This document shows, piece after piece, positions 8,020 through 16,465 of a DNA stretch of 64,000 nt. The stretch is taken from the NCBI RefSeq assembly GCF_000195315.1, contig NC_015389.1:124001-188000 (forward strand), in the 5' to 3' direction. The notes beneath the pieces were generated by a model. It was not told the origin of the DNA. It saw only the letters and a list, made by a program, of their open reading frames with translations, and searched no databases. The position numbers were made by a program, and so were the translations under genes. The stretch is from Coriobacterium glomerans PW2. Its GTDB lineage: Bacteria; Actinomycetota; Coriobacteriia; Coriobacteriales; Coriobacteriaceae. Positions within the stretch are counted from its first letter, which is position 1. Each line of letters starts with the position of its first letter.

Positions 8020-8421
8020 ATGGGGCTGTTCAGTTTGAAGAGAAGGCGGAACGAGGAAACGAAACCTGTCGAGCGGGGTCGAGGCGACGACTCAGGTGAG
8101 GTCGGTGCGGCAAGCGAGCTTTCAGCAAAAGTGCTCGAATCTGCGACCTCACTTGGAGATGATCCGTCGATCTCGCAGCTCAACGAGGTTGCTGATCTCT
8201 ATATGCAAATCGGTGACACAGATCGCGCCATCGAATTGTTCGAGCGCAGCATGGCCAAAGAGAAGCAGCTGGGCAAGGTTTCAACCTCTCTCGTGAAGCT
8301 CTACAACGTCAAGCGCGCTGCGGCAGCCAGAGCCGGAGATGATGAGGCGATCGCGTATTGGATGAAACGGTCGCAAGCGATGCTGCAGTTATCGAAGGAC
8401 ATGCTGAGGGGCAATGTCTAG
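8020..8421 (+). CDS. Small tetratricopeptide-repeat protein of the PTS operon
   Basis: The predicted soluble protein of 133 residues has a basic N-terminus (LKRRRNEE), a charged low-complexity linker to about residue 45, and then a TPR-like unit, ISQLNEVADLYMQIGDTD followed by RAIELFERSM, plus a second less regular helical pair. ATG at 8020 is supported by a near-perfect AGGAGGTG Shine-Dalgarno (8008-8015). The stop overlaps the next gene by 8 bp. No enzymatic motif is visible. TPR proteins of this size usually mediate protein-protein contacts, so it may scaffold the kinases or the EII. No name is given because I do not recognise the family. Confidence 0.7.
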   Translation: MGLFSLKRRRNEETKPVERGRGDDSGEVGAASELSAKVLESATSLGDDPSISQLNEVADLYMQIGDTDRAIELFERSMAKEKQLGKVSTSLVKLYNVKRAAAARAGDDEAIAYWMKRSQAMLQLSKDMLRGNV

Positions 8422-9028
8422 CGCGCTCATACTGCTGGCCGGTTATCCTGCGACAGGTAAGAGCTATTTGCTGTCCAAGTTGGTCGAACGGCATCCGCAT
8501 ACGTTCTCGGCGATCGCACCGGATGATATAAAGGAGGAGGTCTGGGACGCGTGTGGATTCGACGGCGCTGAGCAGAAGGCGGCCCTTGAGTTCCGGGTGT
8601 GGCAGCTGTACTTCAGCAGACTCGATGAGCTTCTGAGCCATGAGGGAAAGGTGATCAGCGACTATCCGTTCTCCGATAAGCAAAAGGGGCGGCTTGTCAA
8701 AACGTGCGCGCGGCACGGTTGCCGCGTACTGACCGTGCGGCTCGTCGGGGATCCACATGTGATCTATGCGCGTTCCCGGAAACGCGACCTGTCGGGTTCA
8801 CGTCATCTTGGCCATCTCGTGACTCGCTATCATGCAGGGGATGTTCTTTCGGATCGCACTCAGGCAGATGACCTCGTTGACCTTGAGACCTTTCTAGATC
8901 GATGCGCGAGCAAGGGATATGATCGTTTCAAGCTGGGCCGGCTCATCGAGATCGATGCCACGTATGTGGACCGCATCGATTATCCGGCGTTGCTTTGCGA
9001 TATCGACAGCTTTTTGGAGGGGATATGA
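8414..9028 (+). CDS. P-loop kinase-like ATPase (AAA_33 / zeta-toxin-like fold)
   Basis: The predicted protein of 204 residues has a Walker A motif at residues 10-17 (GYPATGKS), a KVISDYPF segment that could serve as the Walker B-like strand, and RSRKRD/RYHAGD arginine-rich motifs of a lid, as in small-molecule P-loop kinases of the AAA_33/zeta-toxin/chloramphenicol phosphotransferase group. It is cytosolic. It overlaps the TPR gene by 8 bp and is followed after one base by the PfkB kinase gene, so all three are likely translated together. It may phosphorylate a sugar or sugar-alcohol intermediate. A toxin role is unlikely because no antitoxin gene is adjacent. Confidence 0.7.
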   Translation: MSSALILLAGYPATGKSYLLSKLVERHPHTFSAIAPDDIKEEVWDACGFDGAEQKAALEFRVWQLYFSRLDELLSHEGKVISDYPFSDKQKGRLVKTCARHGCRVLTVRLVGDPHVIYARSRKRDLSGSRHLGHLVTRYHAGDVLSDRTQADDLVDLETFLDRCASKGYDRFKLGRLIEIDATYVDRIDYPALLCDIDSFLEGI

Positions 9029-9029
9029 G

Positions 9030-9995
9030 ATGGAGGGTATCTTCTGCATCGGTCAGGCCGTCTTCGATGTGACGCTGCCCTACAGCGGCCCCCTCAAGTC
9101 GAATGGTAAGTACCGCGTGAGGCGTCCTCACGGGTGCTCGGGAGCTCCTGCGCTCAACGCTGCCTGCCTGTGCGCGCTATGGGGGGCACCGACAGAGCTC
9201 GTCGCGCGCGTCGGCCGCGATCGTTATGGACAGCTGATCGAGGCTGATCTCGTCAGGTGCGGTGTGGGCACGCGCTATCTCTTGCGAACCGAATGCGCTC
9301 CGACTTCCTACAGCATTATTGCCGTGGATGATCAAAGCGGTGACCGCGCGATCTTCAATGTTGTTGAAAAAGATTCCGAGTATGGTTGCGGAATGCGGGC
9401 GCAGAGGGCCTGTGTGGCCGAGTCATGTATGTCATATGCTGAAGTTTGCGATTTTCCGATCCCCACCGAGGCACCTGATGTGATCCTCGCCGACGGGCAT
9501 GAGGCCAAGGCCGCTCTTTCATATCTGAGAGCGCATCCGAGTGCCATATCGGTGGTTGACGCAGGAACCTTCCGACAGGATACCTACGAGGTCGCGCAAC
9601 ATGTCGATTACCTCGTCTGCTCCGAGGACTTCGCCAAGCAGTATCGAGGAGCCCGTCTTATCGATCCGAATGATCTCTTCGAGATCGATGCGCTACTCAC
9701 GCAGATCGAGCAGATCAACTCAGGAGTCGCCGTGATCACGCTTGGCGATCGCGGGCTCATATACAGGGATCGAGCAGGCGATCCGCACCATCTTCCGGCG
9801 CATCCCGCTGTCGCGGTGGATACGACCGGAGCAGGCGATGTGTTCCACGGGGCTTTTGCCCATGGGCTCTTAAGCGGCATGTCACTTGAGAGCAATCTCG
9901 TCCGCGCTTCGATGGCGGCTTCGATAGCGGTCAGATCGATAGGAGGGCTTTCTTCTATTCCGGCGCTTGAGGCCGTGATGGAAGAGCTAAGCTAG
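9030..9995 (+). CDS. PfkB-family carbohydrate kinase
   Basis: The predicted protein of 321 residues is a cytosolic ribokinase-superfamily enzyme. It has the N-terminal strand IFCIGQAVFDVTLPYSG, a sugar-binding GCSGAPALNAACLCALWGA block (normally G-G-x-x-x-N), the nucleotide-proximal VITLGDRGLIY, and the PfkB signature 2 DTTGAGDVFHGAFAHGL with the catalytic base Asp of GAGD. ATG at 9030 is preceded by GGAGGGG (9016-9022). Within the operon it most likely phosphorylates the PTS-delivered sugar phosphate to a bisphosphate that the aldolase at 4947 cleaves. 1-phosphofructokinase or tagatose-6-phosphate kinase roles are possible. The motif GCSG in place of GG is slightly unusual. Confidence 0.82.
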   Translation: MEGIFCIGQAVFDVTLPYSGPLKSNGKYRVRRPHGCSGAPALNAACLCALWGAPTELVARVGRDRYGQLIEADLVRCGVGTRYLLRTECAPTSYSIIAVDDQSGDRAIFNVVEKDSEYGCGMRAQRACVAESCMSYAEVCDFPIPTEAPDVILADGHEAKAALSYLRAHPSAISVVDAGTFRQDTYEVAQHVDYLVCSEDFAKQYRGARLIDPNDLFEIDALLTQIEQINSGVAVITLGDRGLIYRDRAGDPHHLPAHPAVAVDTTGAGDVFHGAFAHGLLSGMSLESNLVRASMAASIAVRSIGGLSSIPALEAVMEELS

Positions 9996-10027
9996 ATATC
10001 ACGATCTGGCAAGCGAAAGGGGTATCG

Positions 10028-10759
10028 ATGGCCTCCCTCGATTTCAGTGGAAAGGAACAGCTGTATTATCAGTTGTACGATATTCTTTTCCAAGACATCC
10101 TCAGCGGCGCGTACGCGGTCGGCGAGCTCATTCCATCGGAAAGCGAGCTGATGAGGCGCTATGGAATCTCGCGCGCCACAGCGCGTAAGGCGATGGAGAT
10201 GCTTGCGGCGAACGGGCTGATCAACAAGAGGCGCGGCCATGGTTCCGAGGTGGTGTCGAATCATCCGAGCTCGGCACTTCAGCACGTGAAAAGCTACCTT
10301 AAGAAAAACGTCGTCGACAAGTCGACATCAGAGAAGCGTCTCATCGATGCGACCATCATGCCCGCGGGAAAGGAGATCGCTGCGGCTCTCGACACCGATC
10401 CGGGCACGGAACTCTATCGTCTGCGCCGTGTTCGCTATTCCGGCGAGCAGCCGTTCTATCTTGAGATGAACTACTACGAGAGATCATTCGTGCCCCATGC
10501 GATCGAACATGACTTCTCACGGGAATCTCTGCGCGCGTATTTCAGCAGCGAACTCGATGTGCATTGGCGGCGCGCCGTCCAGCAGATCTATTCCATTGCG
10601 GCCGATCGAGAGACGGCTCCGCTGCTGCAGCTTGCTTTCGGTGCACCGTTGCTCTACATCAGACGCATCTCCTTCGATGCCGAGAACAGGCCTCGTGAGT
10701 GCGTCATGACCTACTATCGCGCCGATCTGTACCACTTGGAGATCGAGCTGGATTCATAG
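10028..10759 (+). CDS. GntR-family regulator, HutC/UTRA type
   Basis: The predicted protein of 243 residues has an N-terminal winged helix (YQLYDILFQDILSGAYAVG, then LIPSESELMRRYGISRATARKAME) and a C-terminal UTRA ligand-binding domain (from about residue 100, including LYRLRRVRYSGEQPFYLEMNYY). The ligand is expected to be a phosphorylated sugar. It is the last gene of the PTS operon and the probable repressor acting at the two palindromes at 4839-4876. The start ATG follows AAAGGGG. A strong hairpin without T-tract follows in the convergent intergenic region. Confidence 0.88.
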   Translation: MASLDFSGKEQLYYQLYDILFQDILSGAYAVGELIPSESELMRRYGISRATARKAMEMLAANGLINKRRGHGSEVVSNHPSSALQHVKSYLKKNVVDKSTSEKRLIDATIMPAGKEIAAALDTDPGTELYRLRRVRYSGEQPFYLEMNYYERSFVPHAIEHDFSRESLRAYFSSELDVHWRRAVQQIYSIAADRETAPLLQLAFGAPLLYIRRISFDAENRPRECVMTYYRADLYHLEIELDS

Positions 10760-10832
10760 TCCGAAGATCTGAACGCGCTCCATGCATCGCTCGATGGTCA
10801 CCCATCGGGCGCAGCGAACCACCATGTCGCGG

Positions 10833-10873
10833 GCGCACAGCTTGCTCGCGACCGAGTCGAGCAAGCTGTGCGC
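10833..10873. terminator. 16-bp perfect inverted repeat between convergent genes
   Basis: GCGCACAGCTTGCTCG (10833-10848) and its exact complement at 10858-10873 flank a nine-base loop. It sits between the ends of the GntR gene (+) and the ABC exporter gene (-), where a bidirectional terminator is expected. No T-run follows on either side, so it may act as an RNA 3'-end stabiliser or Rho-linked terminator rather than a classical intrinsic one. Confidence 0.55.
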
Positions 10874-10912
10874 AACGGGCTTGAATTAGCACGCTCTCCG
10901 AGCTCTTTCGGT

Positions 10913-12901
10913 CTACTCCAGTTCGAATGCTCCGGTGTAGAGCTGGTAGTAGGTTCCTCGTTTCTGAATCAGCTCATCGTGGCTGCCGCGTTCGATGATC
11001 CGACCGTGGTCGAGCACGATGATCGCGTCGGCGTTGCGCACGGTTGACAGGCGGTGGGCGATCACGAACGTGGTGCGTCCCTTCATGAGGGCGTCCATGC
11101 CCTGCTGCACGATCACCTCGGTACGCGTATCGATGCTCGAGGTCGCCTCATCGAGGATCATGACCGGCGGGTCGGCGACCGCTGCCCGCGCGATGGAGAG
11201 CAGCTGCCGCTGGCCCTGTGAGAGGTTCGCACCGTTGTCCGTCAGCATGCTGTTGTAGCCCTCGGGCATCCTGCGCACGTAGCCGTCGGCACCGGCGAGC
11301 TTCGAGGCGGCGATGCACTCCTCGTCGGTCGCGTCGAGCCGGCCGTAGCGGATGTTGTCCATGACGGTGCCGGTGAACAGGTTCACATCCTGCAGCACCA
11401 TGCCGAGCGACGTTCGCAGATCGTCTTTCTTGATCTTCGTGATGTTGATGCCATCGTAGCGGATCTTGCCCTCGGTGATGTCGTAGAACCGGTTGATCAG
11501 ATTGGTTATCGTGGTCTTTCCGGCTCCGGTCGCACCAACGAATGCGATCTTCTGGCCCGGCTTGGCCCAAGCGGTCACATCGTGCAAGACGGTGTTGCCG
11601 GGCGCGTAACCGAAGTCCACATCGCACAGGCGCACATCTCCGCGCAGGGGTACGAGACTCGTCGTGCCGTCCGCATGGGGATGCTTCCAAGCCCAGCTGC
11701 CGGTGCGAGCGTCGCTCTCCTCGAGTTCACCGTTCTCGTGCTCCCTCACGTTGACCAGCGTCACGTATCCGCTGTCGTGCTCGGGTTCCTCGTCCAGAAG
11801 CTCGAAGATGCGCTCCGCACCGGCGATGCCCATGACCACGGCGTTGATCTGCTGTGAGATCTGACCGATCTGGCCGGCGAACTGGCGCGTCATATTCAGG
11901 AAGGGCACCGTGACCGCGATGGAGAACGCCAGACCGGAGATGGAGACGTTGGGAACGCTGAGCGAGATGAACAGCCCGCCGGCGAGCGCGACGATGACGT
12001 AGGAGAGGTTGCCGAGGTTGATGAGGATCGGCATGAGCGTGTTGGTGTACATGTTCGCCGCGCGCGATGCTCGAAACAGGCGCTCGTTGCGCGCGTCGAA
12101 GTCCGCCTGCGCCGCGTCCTCATGACAGAACACCTTGACGACGCGCTGGCCGTTCATGATCTCTTCGACATGTCCCTCCACGACAGCGAGTTCGTGCTGC
12201 TGCTCGACGAAGTTGCGTGCGGAGCGGCCGCCGAGGACCTTTGTTATGTAGGCCATGAACGCGGTGGCGATCACGACGATCGCAGCCATCCAGAAGCTGT
12301 AGTAGAGCATGACGCACAAAACGGAGCACAGCGTCACGAGCGTGAGCAGAATGTTGGGCATGGACTGAGAGATCATCTGACGCAGCGTGTCGATATCATT
12401 GGTGTAGTGACTCATGATGTCGCCGCGCTGATGCGTGTCGAAATAGCCGATCGGAAGACTCTGCATATGGTCGAACAGCATCTCGCGGAACTTCTTGAGC
12501 GAGCCCTGCGTGATGATGGCCATGAGCCGTGTGAAGGTGAACGCGCAGATGAGCGAAACGGCGTAGAGCGCGATAAGGACCAATACGAGGCCGCTTATCT
12601 CTCCGGAGACATCGGACCACTGACCGTCTCTCCAGACCCTTGAGACGATGGCCAGGGCTTGCTGCATGAATACGGGAGGCAGCGCGCCGATGATCGCCGA
12701 TATGATGATGCATGCGATCACAATAGGAAGAAGTCTCGGATTGAAGGTGAACAGCATGCGGATGAGTCGAAGCAGCGTGTCCGCCCGGTTGCCCCGCTCG
12801 GGCAGACGCGGTGCCTGATGGCCGGCAACATCGGGGCGGCTCTCGCACAGCTCTCTTGGATCCTGGGCGCTGCCATCCGTTCTCACGGTCTCAGTGCGCA
12901 T
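10913..12901 (-). CDS. ABC exporter half-transporter, catalytic subunit of a heterodimer
   Basis: The predicted protein of 662 residues has an N-terminal ABC transmembrane domain of six helices (about 60-360), an inserted acidic linker, and a C-terminal ATPase domain. Visible motifs are Walker A GATGAGKTT, the non-canonical signature LSQGQRQLL, Walker B VMILDEATSS with the catalytic glutamate, and the H-loop VIAHRLST. This pattern matches the TM288/BmrD-type partner of heterodimeric multidrug exporters. It overlaps the upstream partner gene by 11 bp, so the two are co-translated. The long polar N-terminus (about 50 residues) before the first helix may be over-extended. Substrates are unknown; the MarR regulator at 14722 suggests drug or phenolic efflux. 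Confidence 0.85.
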   Translation of the reverse strand: MRTETVRTDGSAQDPRELCESRPDVAGHQAPRLPERGNRADTLLRLIRMLFTFNPRLLPIVIACIIISAIIGALPPVFMQQALAIVSRVWRDGQWSDVSGEISGLVLVLIALYAVSLICAFTFTRLMAIITQGSLKKFREMLFDHMQSLPIGYFDTHQRGDIMSHYTNDIDTLRQMISQSMPNILLTLVTLCSVLCVMLYYSFWMAAIVVIATAFMAYITKVLGGRSARNFVEQQHELAVVEGHVEEIMNGQRVVKVFCHEDAAQADFDARNERLFRASRAANMYTNTLMPILINLGNLSYVIVALAGGLFISLSVPNVSISGLAFSIAVTVPFLNMTRQFAGQIGQISQQINAVVMGIAGAERIFELLDEEPEHDSGYVTLVNVREHENGELEESDARTGSWAWKHPHADGTTSLVPLRGDVRLCDVDFGYAPGNTVLHDVTAWAKPGQKIAFVGATGAGKTTITNLINRFYDITEGKIRYDGINITKIKKDDLRTSLGMVLQDVNLFTGTVMDNIRYGRLDATDEECIAASKLAGADGYVRRMPEGYNSMLTDNGANLSQGQRQLLSIARAAVADPPVMILDEATSSIDTRTEVIVQQGMDALMKGRTTFVIAHRLSTVRNADAIIVLDHGRIIERGSHDELIQKRGTYYQLYTGAFELE

Positions 12902-14729
12902 CGACCTCGCCCCCTTTCAGGGTCTTCGCTTGCTTCTCGGTTTGCGTCTCCAGATTCTGCTCAAACTCCACCAAAGCATCCTCTGCAAGCCCCTCGACCT
13001 CGCCGGTGCGGTTCTGCGAGAGATAGGTGTCTCGGTATATCTCGCAGTCCGCCATCAGCTCATCATGGGTGCCGAGACCGGCTATGTGCCCGTTGTCGAG
13101 CACCAGGATTCGATCGGCGTGCTCGACCGAGGCGGTGCGCTGCGCGATGATGATCTTTGTGGCATCGGGCAGATAGTTTGAGAGACCCTGTCGGATCAGC
13201 GCATCGGTCCTTGTGTCCACAGCCGAGGTCGAGTCGTCGAATATCAGCACGCGCGGATGCTTGAGCAGAGCGCGGGCGATGCACAGCCGTTGCTTCTGGC
13301 CCCCGGAGACATTCGTGCCGCCCTGCTCTATATAGGTGTCGTACTTGTCCGGGAAGCCCTGGATGAATTCGTCTGCCTGCGCGAGCTTGCAGACCTCAAA
13401 GATCTCGTCGTCGGTGGCGTCCTCCTTGCCCCAGCGGAGGTTCTCCTTGATGGTTCCAGAGAACAAGACGTTCTTCTGAAGCACGACCGCGACCTGGTTG
13501 CGCAGAAACTCGAGATCGTAGTCGCGGACGTCCACGCCGCCGACGCGCACGGTTCCCTCGGTCGTATCATACAGGCGAGGAATGAGCTGGATGAGCGAGG
13601 TCTTCGCCGAACCCGTGCCCCCCATGATCCCCAGGGTCTCACCGGCTTTGATGTGCAGGTCGATCTCAGCGAGGGCTCTGTGCTCGGCCTTTTCCGAGTA
13701 CATGAACGTCACGTCATCAAAATCGATAGATCCGTCGCGCAGCTCGCGGATCGGTTTCTCCGGATTCTCGATAGTGGGTTCGCTCTCGATGACCTCGACG
13801 ATGCGATGCGCCCCCTCCTGTGCGATCGCGATCAGCGCGAAGACCATCGAGAGCATCATGAGACTCATCAGGATCATGAAGCCGTATACAGTCAGGGCGG
13901 AGAACTGCCCGACATTCAGGGCGGCCCCATGGGTGGAGACGATGAGCCAGGATCCGAACTGGACGATGACGGTGAACACCACGAATACCGCAAGATACAT
14001 CATCGGCGCGTTGAGCGCGAGGATCTTCTCCACGCGGGTGAAGTCGCGGCACACGTCCTCGGCTGCGGCACCGAATTTCTTTCGCTCGAAATCCTGTCGA
14101 ACATAGGACTTCACGTCGCGCATCCCGGTGACGTTCTCCTCGACCGACTCATTGAGCGCGTCATACTTGTGAAACACGCTGCGGAAGATCGGGATGGCCT
14201 TGCGGATGACCATGACCAACCCGAAACCCAGCAGCGGTACGATGGCGACGAACACGATGGCGAGCGGCCCGCCCATGACGAAGCCCATGACGATGCCGCA
14301 GATCATCGTCAGCGGGCAGCGGACCGCCGTGCGGATGATCATCATATACGCCATCTGAACGTTTGTGACATCGGTCGTCATGCGCGTCACGAGCGAGGAC
14401 GAAGCGAACTGGTCGATGTTGGCGAACGAGAAGCGCTGCACGCTTTGGAACAGGTCGTGCCTGAGGTTCTTGGCGAAGCCACATGACGCGTCCGAGCAGG
14501 TGATTCCCGCACCGATGCCGAAGGCGAGCGAGGCCAGGGCCATCAGAATCAGCACCGCGGCGTAGCCGAGCAGCTGCTGCAGGGTTGCGCCCGCCTGAAT
14601 GGTGTTGATGAGCTGGGCGGTGGTGAAGGGTATCGCCACCTCCATCACCACCTCGCCCGTGACGATGATCGGTGTTGCGATGGATGCCCGCCTGTACTCT
14701 CTGATGCTGCCCATAAGCGTTTTAATCAT
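12891..14729 (-). CDS. ABC exporter half-transporter, degenerate-site subunit of a heterodimer
   Basis: The predicted protein of 612 residues has six helices (about 15-310) fused to an ATPase domain. Walker A is GGTGSAKTS, with Ala in place of the usual Gly before Lys. The signature is canonical (VSGGQKQRL). Walker B reads VLIFDDSTSA, so the catalytic Glu is Asp. That is the hallmark of the non-catalytic nucleotide site in heterodimeric exporters such as TM287/288, LmrCD and BmrCD. ATG at 14729 is chosen for the GGGAGGAG site just before it; it overlaps the MarR stop (ATGATTAA). The pair probably forms one multidrug exporter in the cytoplasmic membrane. Confidence 0.87.
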   Translation of the reverse strand: MIKTLMGSIREYRRASIATPIIVTGEVVMEVAIPFTTAQLINTIQAGATLQQLLGYAAVLILMALASLAFGIGAGITCSDASCGFAKNLRHDLFQSVQRFSFANIDQFASSSLVTRMTTDVTNVQMAYMMIIRTAVRCPLTMICGIVMGFVMGGPLAIVFVAIVPLLGFGLVMVIRKAIPIFRSVFHKYDALNESVEENVTGMRDVKSYVRQDFERKKFGAAAEDVCRDFTRVEKILALNAPMMYLAVFVVFTVIVQFGSWLIVSTHGAALNVGQFSALTVYGFMILMSLMMLSMVFALIAIAQEGAHRIVEVIESEPTIENPEKPIRELRDGSIDFDDVTFMYSEKAEHRALAEIDLHIKAGETLGIMGGTGSAKTSLIQLIPRLYDTTEGTVRVGGVDVRDYDLEFLRNQVAVVLQKNVLFSGTIKENLRWGKEDATDDEIFEVCKLAQADEFIQGFPDKYDTYIEQGGTNVSGGQKQRLCIARALLKHPRVLIFDDSTSAVDTRTDALIRQGLSNYLPDATKIIIAQRTASVEHADRILVLDNGHIAGLGTHDELMADCEIYRDTYLSQNRTGEVEGLAEDALVEFEQNLETQTEKQAKTLKGGEVDAH

Positions 14730-15225
14730 CGAGCTCCTCCCATGCGGCTCGGATGGCTTCGAGCATCGCGCCGAGTTGCACCTGCTCGTGTTCACTCAGG
14801 TAGGAGAACGCCTCGCGCTTGAAGCGCTCTCGAGCGCAGCGTTCCTGCTCGGCCTGTTTAAAACCGGATTGCGTGAGCTGTATGGAGAGCTGACGGCGAT
14901 CCTGCCGGTCCCTTGTCCGCTCGATAAGGCCGTCAGCCTCTAGCTTCGCCAAGATCTCCGAGAGCGATCCGGGCTGGATGTCGAAGTGTCTCCCGATCTC
15001 CTGCTGAGCCATCTTTCCGCCGTATTTGGCGAGCAGGCACAGCATCGGCGCTCGGCCTGATCTGCCGCCGGCGTGGAAATGAAGAAAGTGACCGCAGTAA
15101 CCGAGTCCGTGCAGGATACGGTTTGCGCGGTCGAGCACCGGATCGCTCGAGGTTCTCGTCTGACTGCGGCCATGGGTCGACTCGCTGCGCGCCTCCTCCG
15201 GTGGCTCTGCGTCCCGTGCGCTCAT
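14722..15225 (-). CDS. MarR-family transcriptional regulator
   Basis: The predicted protein of 167 residues has a polar N-terminal tail of about 45 residues, then a winged-helix domain (APMLCLLAKYGGKMAQQEIG, then RHFDIQPGSLSEILAKLEADGLIERT and the wing RDRQDRRQLSIQLT). It ends with a dimerisation helix. It heads an operon with the two ABC exporter genes and overlaps the first by 8 bp, so it is likely an autoregulated repressor of the exporter. The upstream region carries TTGACA/TAGAAT and an inverted repeat GGACCA-N10-TGGTCC (15316-15337) that could be its operator. Confidence 0.87.
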   Translation of the reverse strand: MSARDAEPPEEARSESTHGRSQTRTSSDPVLDRANRILHGLGYCGHFLHFHAGGRSGRAPMLCLLAKYGGKMAQQEIGRHFDIQPGSLSEILAKLEADGLIERTRDRQDRRQLSIQLTQSGFKQAEQERCARERFKREAFSYLSEHEQVQLGAMLEAIRAAWEELDD

Positions 15226-15271
15226 GATTTCTCTTGCTCCCCATAGAAGTCGCGTTCAAATAACATAGAGG

Positions 15272-15337
15272 ATTCTACTACGGAGTCAATCAATGTCAAG
15301 GTACCAAAATATAAAGGACCATGATCAAAGGTGGTCC
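15272..15337 (-). promoter_or_regulatory. Promoter and candidate operator of the marR-ABC operon
   Basis: On the minus strand TTGACA (complement of 15294-15299) and TAGAAT (complement of 15272-15277) are spaced 16 bp, giving a near-consensus promoter. Just upstream of the -35 box lies GGACCA-N10-TGGTCC (15316-15337), an inverted repeat that could bind the MarR dimer. The operator role is inference from position and symmetry. Confidence 0.55.
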
Positions 15338-15496
15338 GAAGCAGCGCGATCATCCCGCTTGATACGCGGCTCCTGACCTCTATTCCTGTTGCTCGCCTCG
15401 TGTCGCGTAGCCCCCGATCGGGTCTGAGTTCGCTTGACTGTATAGTTGGTATATGGGACAACATGGCAACCGAGATGAGAGGGCGAGGAGGTTGTC

Positions 15497-16465
15497 ATGC
15501 ATACGAAGGTGCTTGCTGTCGGCAACGGCCGGTTCGCGCTTGATGCGGCGATCACGGTGACACCGGCGGGGATCGCAGTGGTCGCCTGCTCCTCCGGTCA
15601 CGCCCACATCGGTGCGACGGCGCAGGCTATCCCGCGACCGGAGGCCGATCGAAGCGCGACCGTCAGCATTTTGGCCGTTCCCTGTCATCGCGATGAGATC
15701 CCGGCGCATGATATCGCCTCGTCGCTCGCCACCCGCTTTCGCGTGCCCGTGGTCGCGTCTTGCGGGCTGCACATCGACAACGCAACCGGCGAGGATATAG
15801 ACAGGCTGCTGGCCGCAACACAGGATCTCATACATGAGATTGCTGATTATATCGACCGGCTGCGACGTTCGGCGTGGGACGATGAGGAAGACGTCGTAAC
15901 CGTGACGCGCGACGGCATCGCGACCGGAATCGTCTCGCGCTCGCGAGCGCATGCGGGCTCCGGCATGCTTCACAGGGCCTTCGCAACCGTTATCGTTCAA
16001 ACCGGTGCGCGGGGCCCTCACGTCATGTTGTGCCGCCGCTCGCCTGCAAAGCAGCTGTGGCCAAGCGTGCTCTCTGACAGCTGCGCCGGTCATACGCGTC
16101 CATCGGAGACCCTTGAGAGCGCTGTGCAGCGCAGGCTGCAAGAGGAGATCGGACTTTCGCGCGATGCCGTCTCCCTTGTACAGCTCGGCCATGTCGTATA
16201 CAGACAGAACCACGGAGACGGTCGCTGCGAATGCGAATGGTGCGCCGTTTTCGGCGGACTGATCAGCGAGGAGGATGCGCAGGAGCTGTCCGGCGGTTGC
16301 TCCCCTCAGGTGAACACCGAAGAGGTCTCCGAGGTCAGATTCGTGCCCTTCGACGAGATCGAAGGCTATCTCGATGGGGATCCGGAGCACCTGACACCCT
16401 GGCTTGCGCTTGCGTTGCGCGACCCCTCTATCTGGGGCGCTCTTCGCTCCCTTGCCGGAACCTGA
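15497..16465 (+). CDS. LpdD-like domain fused to an IDI-type Nudix domain
   Basis: The predicted cytosolic protein has 322 residues. Residues 1-113 resemble the LpdD-type prenylated-flavin chaperone-like domain found with gallate decarboxylases, including GHAHIGATAQA, ILAVPCHRDEIPAHDIA and CGLHIDNATGEDID. Residues 150-322 resemble type 1 isopentenyl-diphosphate isomerase: H152 and H159 (HAGSGMLH), H199 in SCAGHTRPSE, the Nudix helix SAVQRRLQEEIG, and E245/E247 in ECEWCAVF align with the metal ligands H25, H32, H69, E114 and E116 of E. coli Idi. The residue matching catalytic C67 is A197, with C196 just before it. IDI activity is therefore doubtful; DMAPP/IPP hydrolysis to the monophosphate used by UbiX is an attractive alternative. 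It lies 162 bp before the LpdC-type decarboxylase. The start follows GAGGAGG. Confidence 0.75.
   Translation: MHTKVLAVGNGRFALDAAITVTPAGIAVVACSSGHAHIGATAQAIPRPEADRSATVSILAVPCHRDEIPAHDIASSLATRFRVPVVASCGLHIDNATGEDIDRLLAATQDLIHEIADYIDRLRRSAWDDEEDVVTVTRDGIATGIVSRSRAHAGSGMLHRAFATVIVQTGARGPHVMLCRRSPAKQLWPSVLSDSCAGHTRPSETLESAVQRRLQEEIGLSRDAVSLVQLGHVVYRQNHGDGRCECEWCAVFGGLISEEDAQELSGGCSPQVNTEEVSEVRFVPFDEIEGYLDGDPEHLTPWLALALRDPSIWGALRSLAGT

Noticed and set aside
8414-9028. Zeta-type toxin of a toxin-antitoxin system
   Set aside because: The upstream partner is a TPR protein of a PTS operon, not an epsilon-like antitoxin, and the operon context fits metabolism.
13257-14486. 409-codon open frame on the plus strand opposite an ABC exporter gene
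   Set aside because: Antisense shadow; the minus strand encodes complete Walker and signature motifs.
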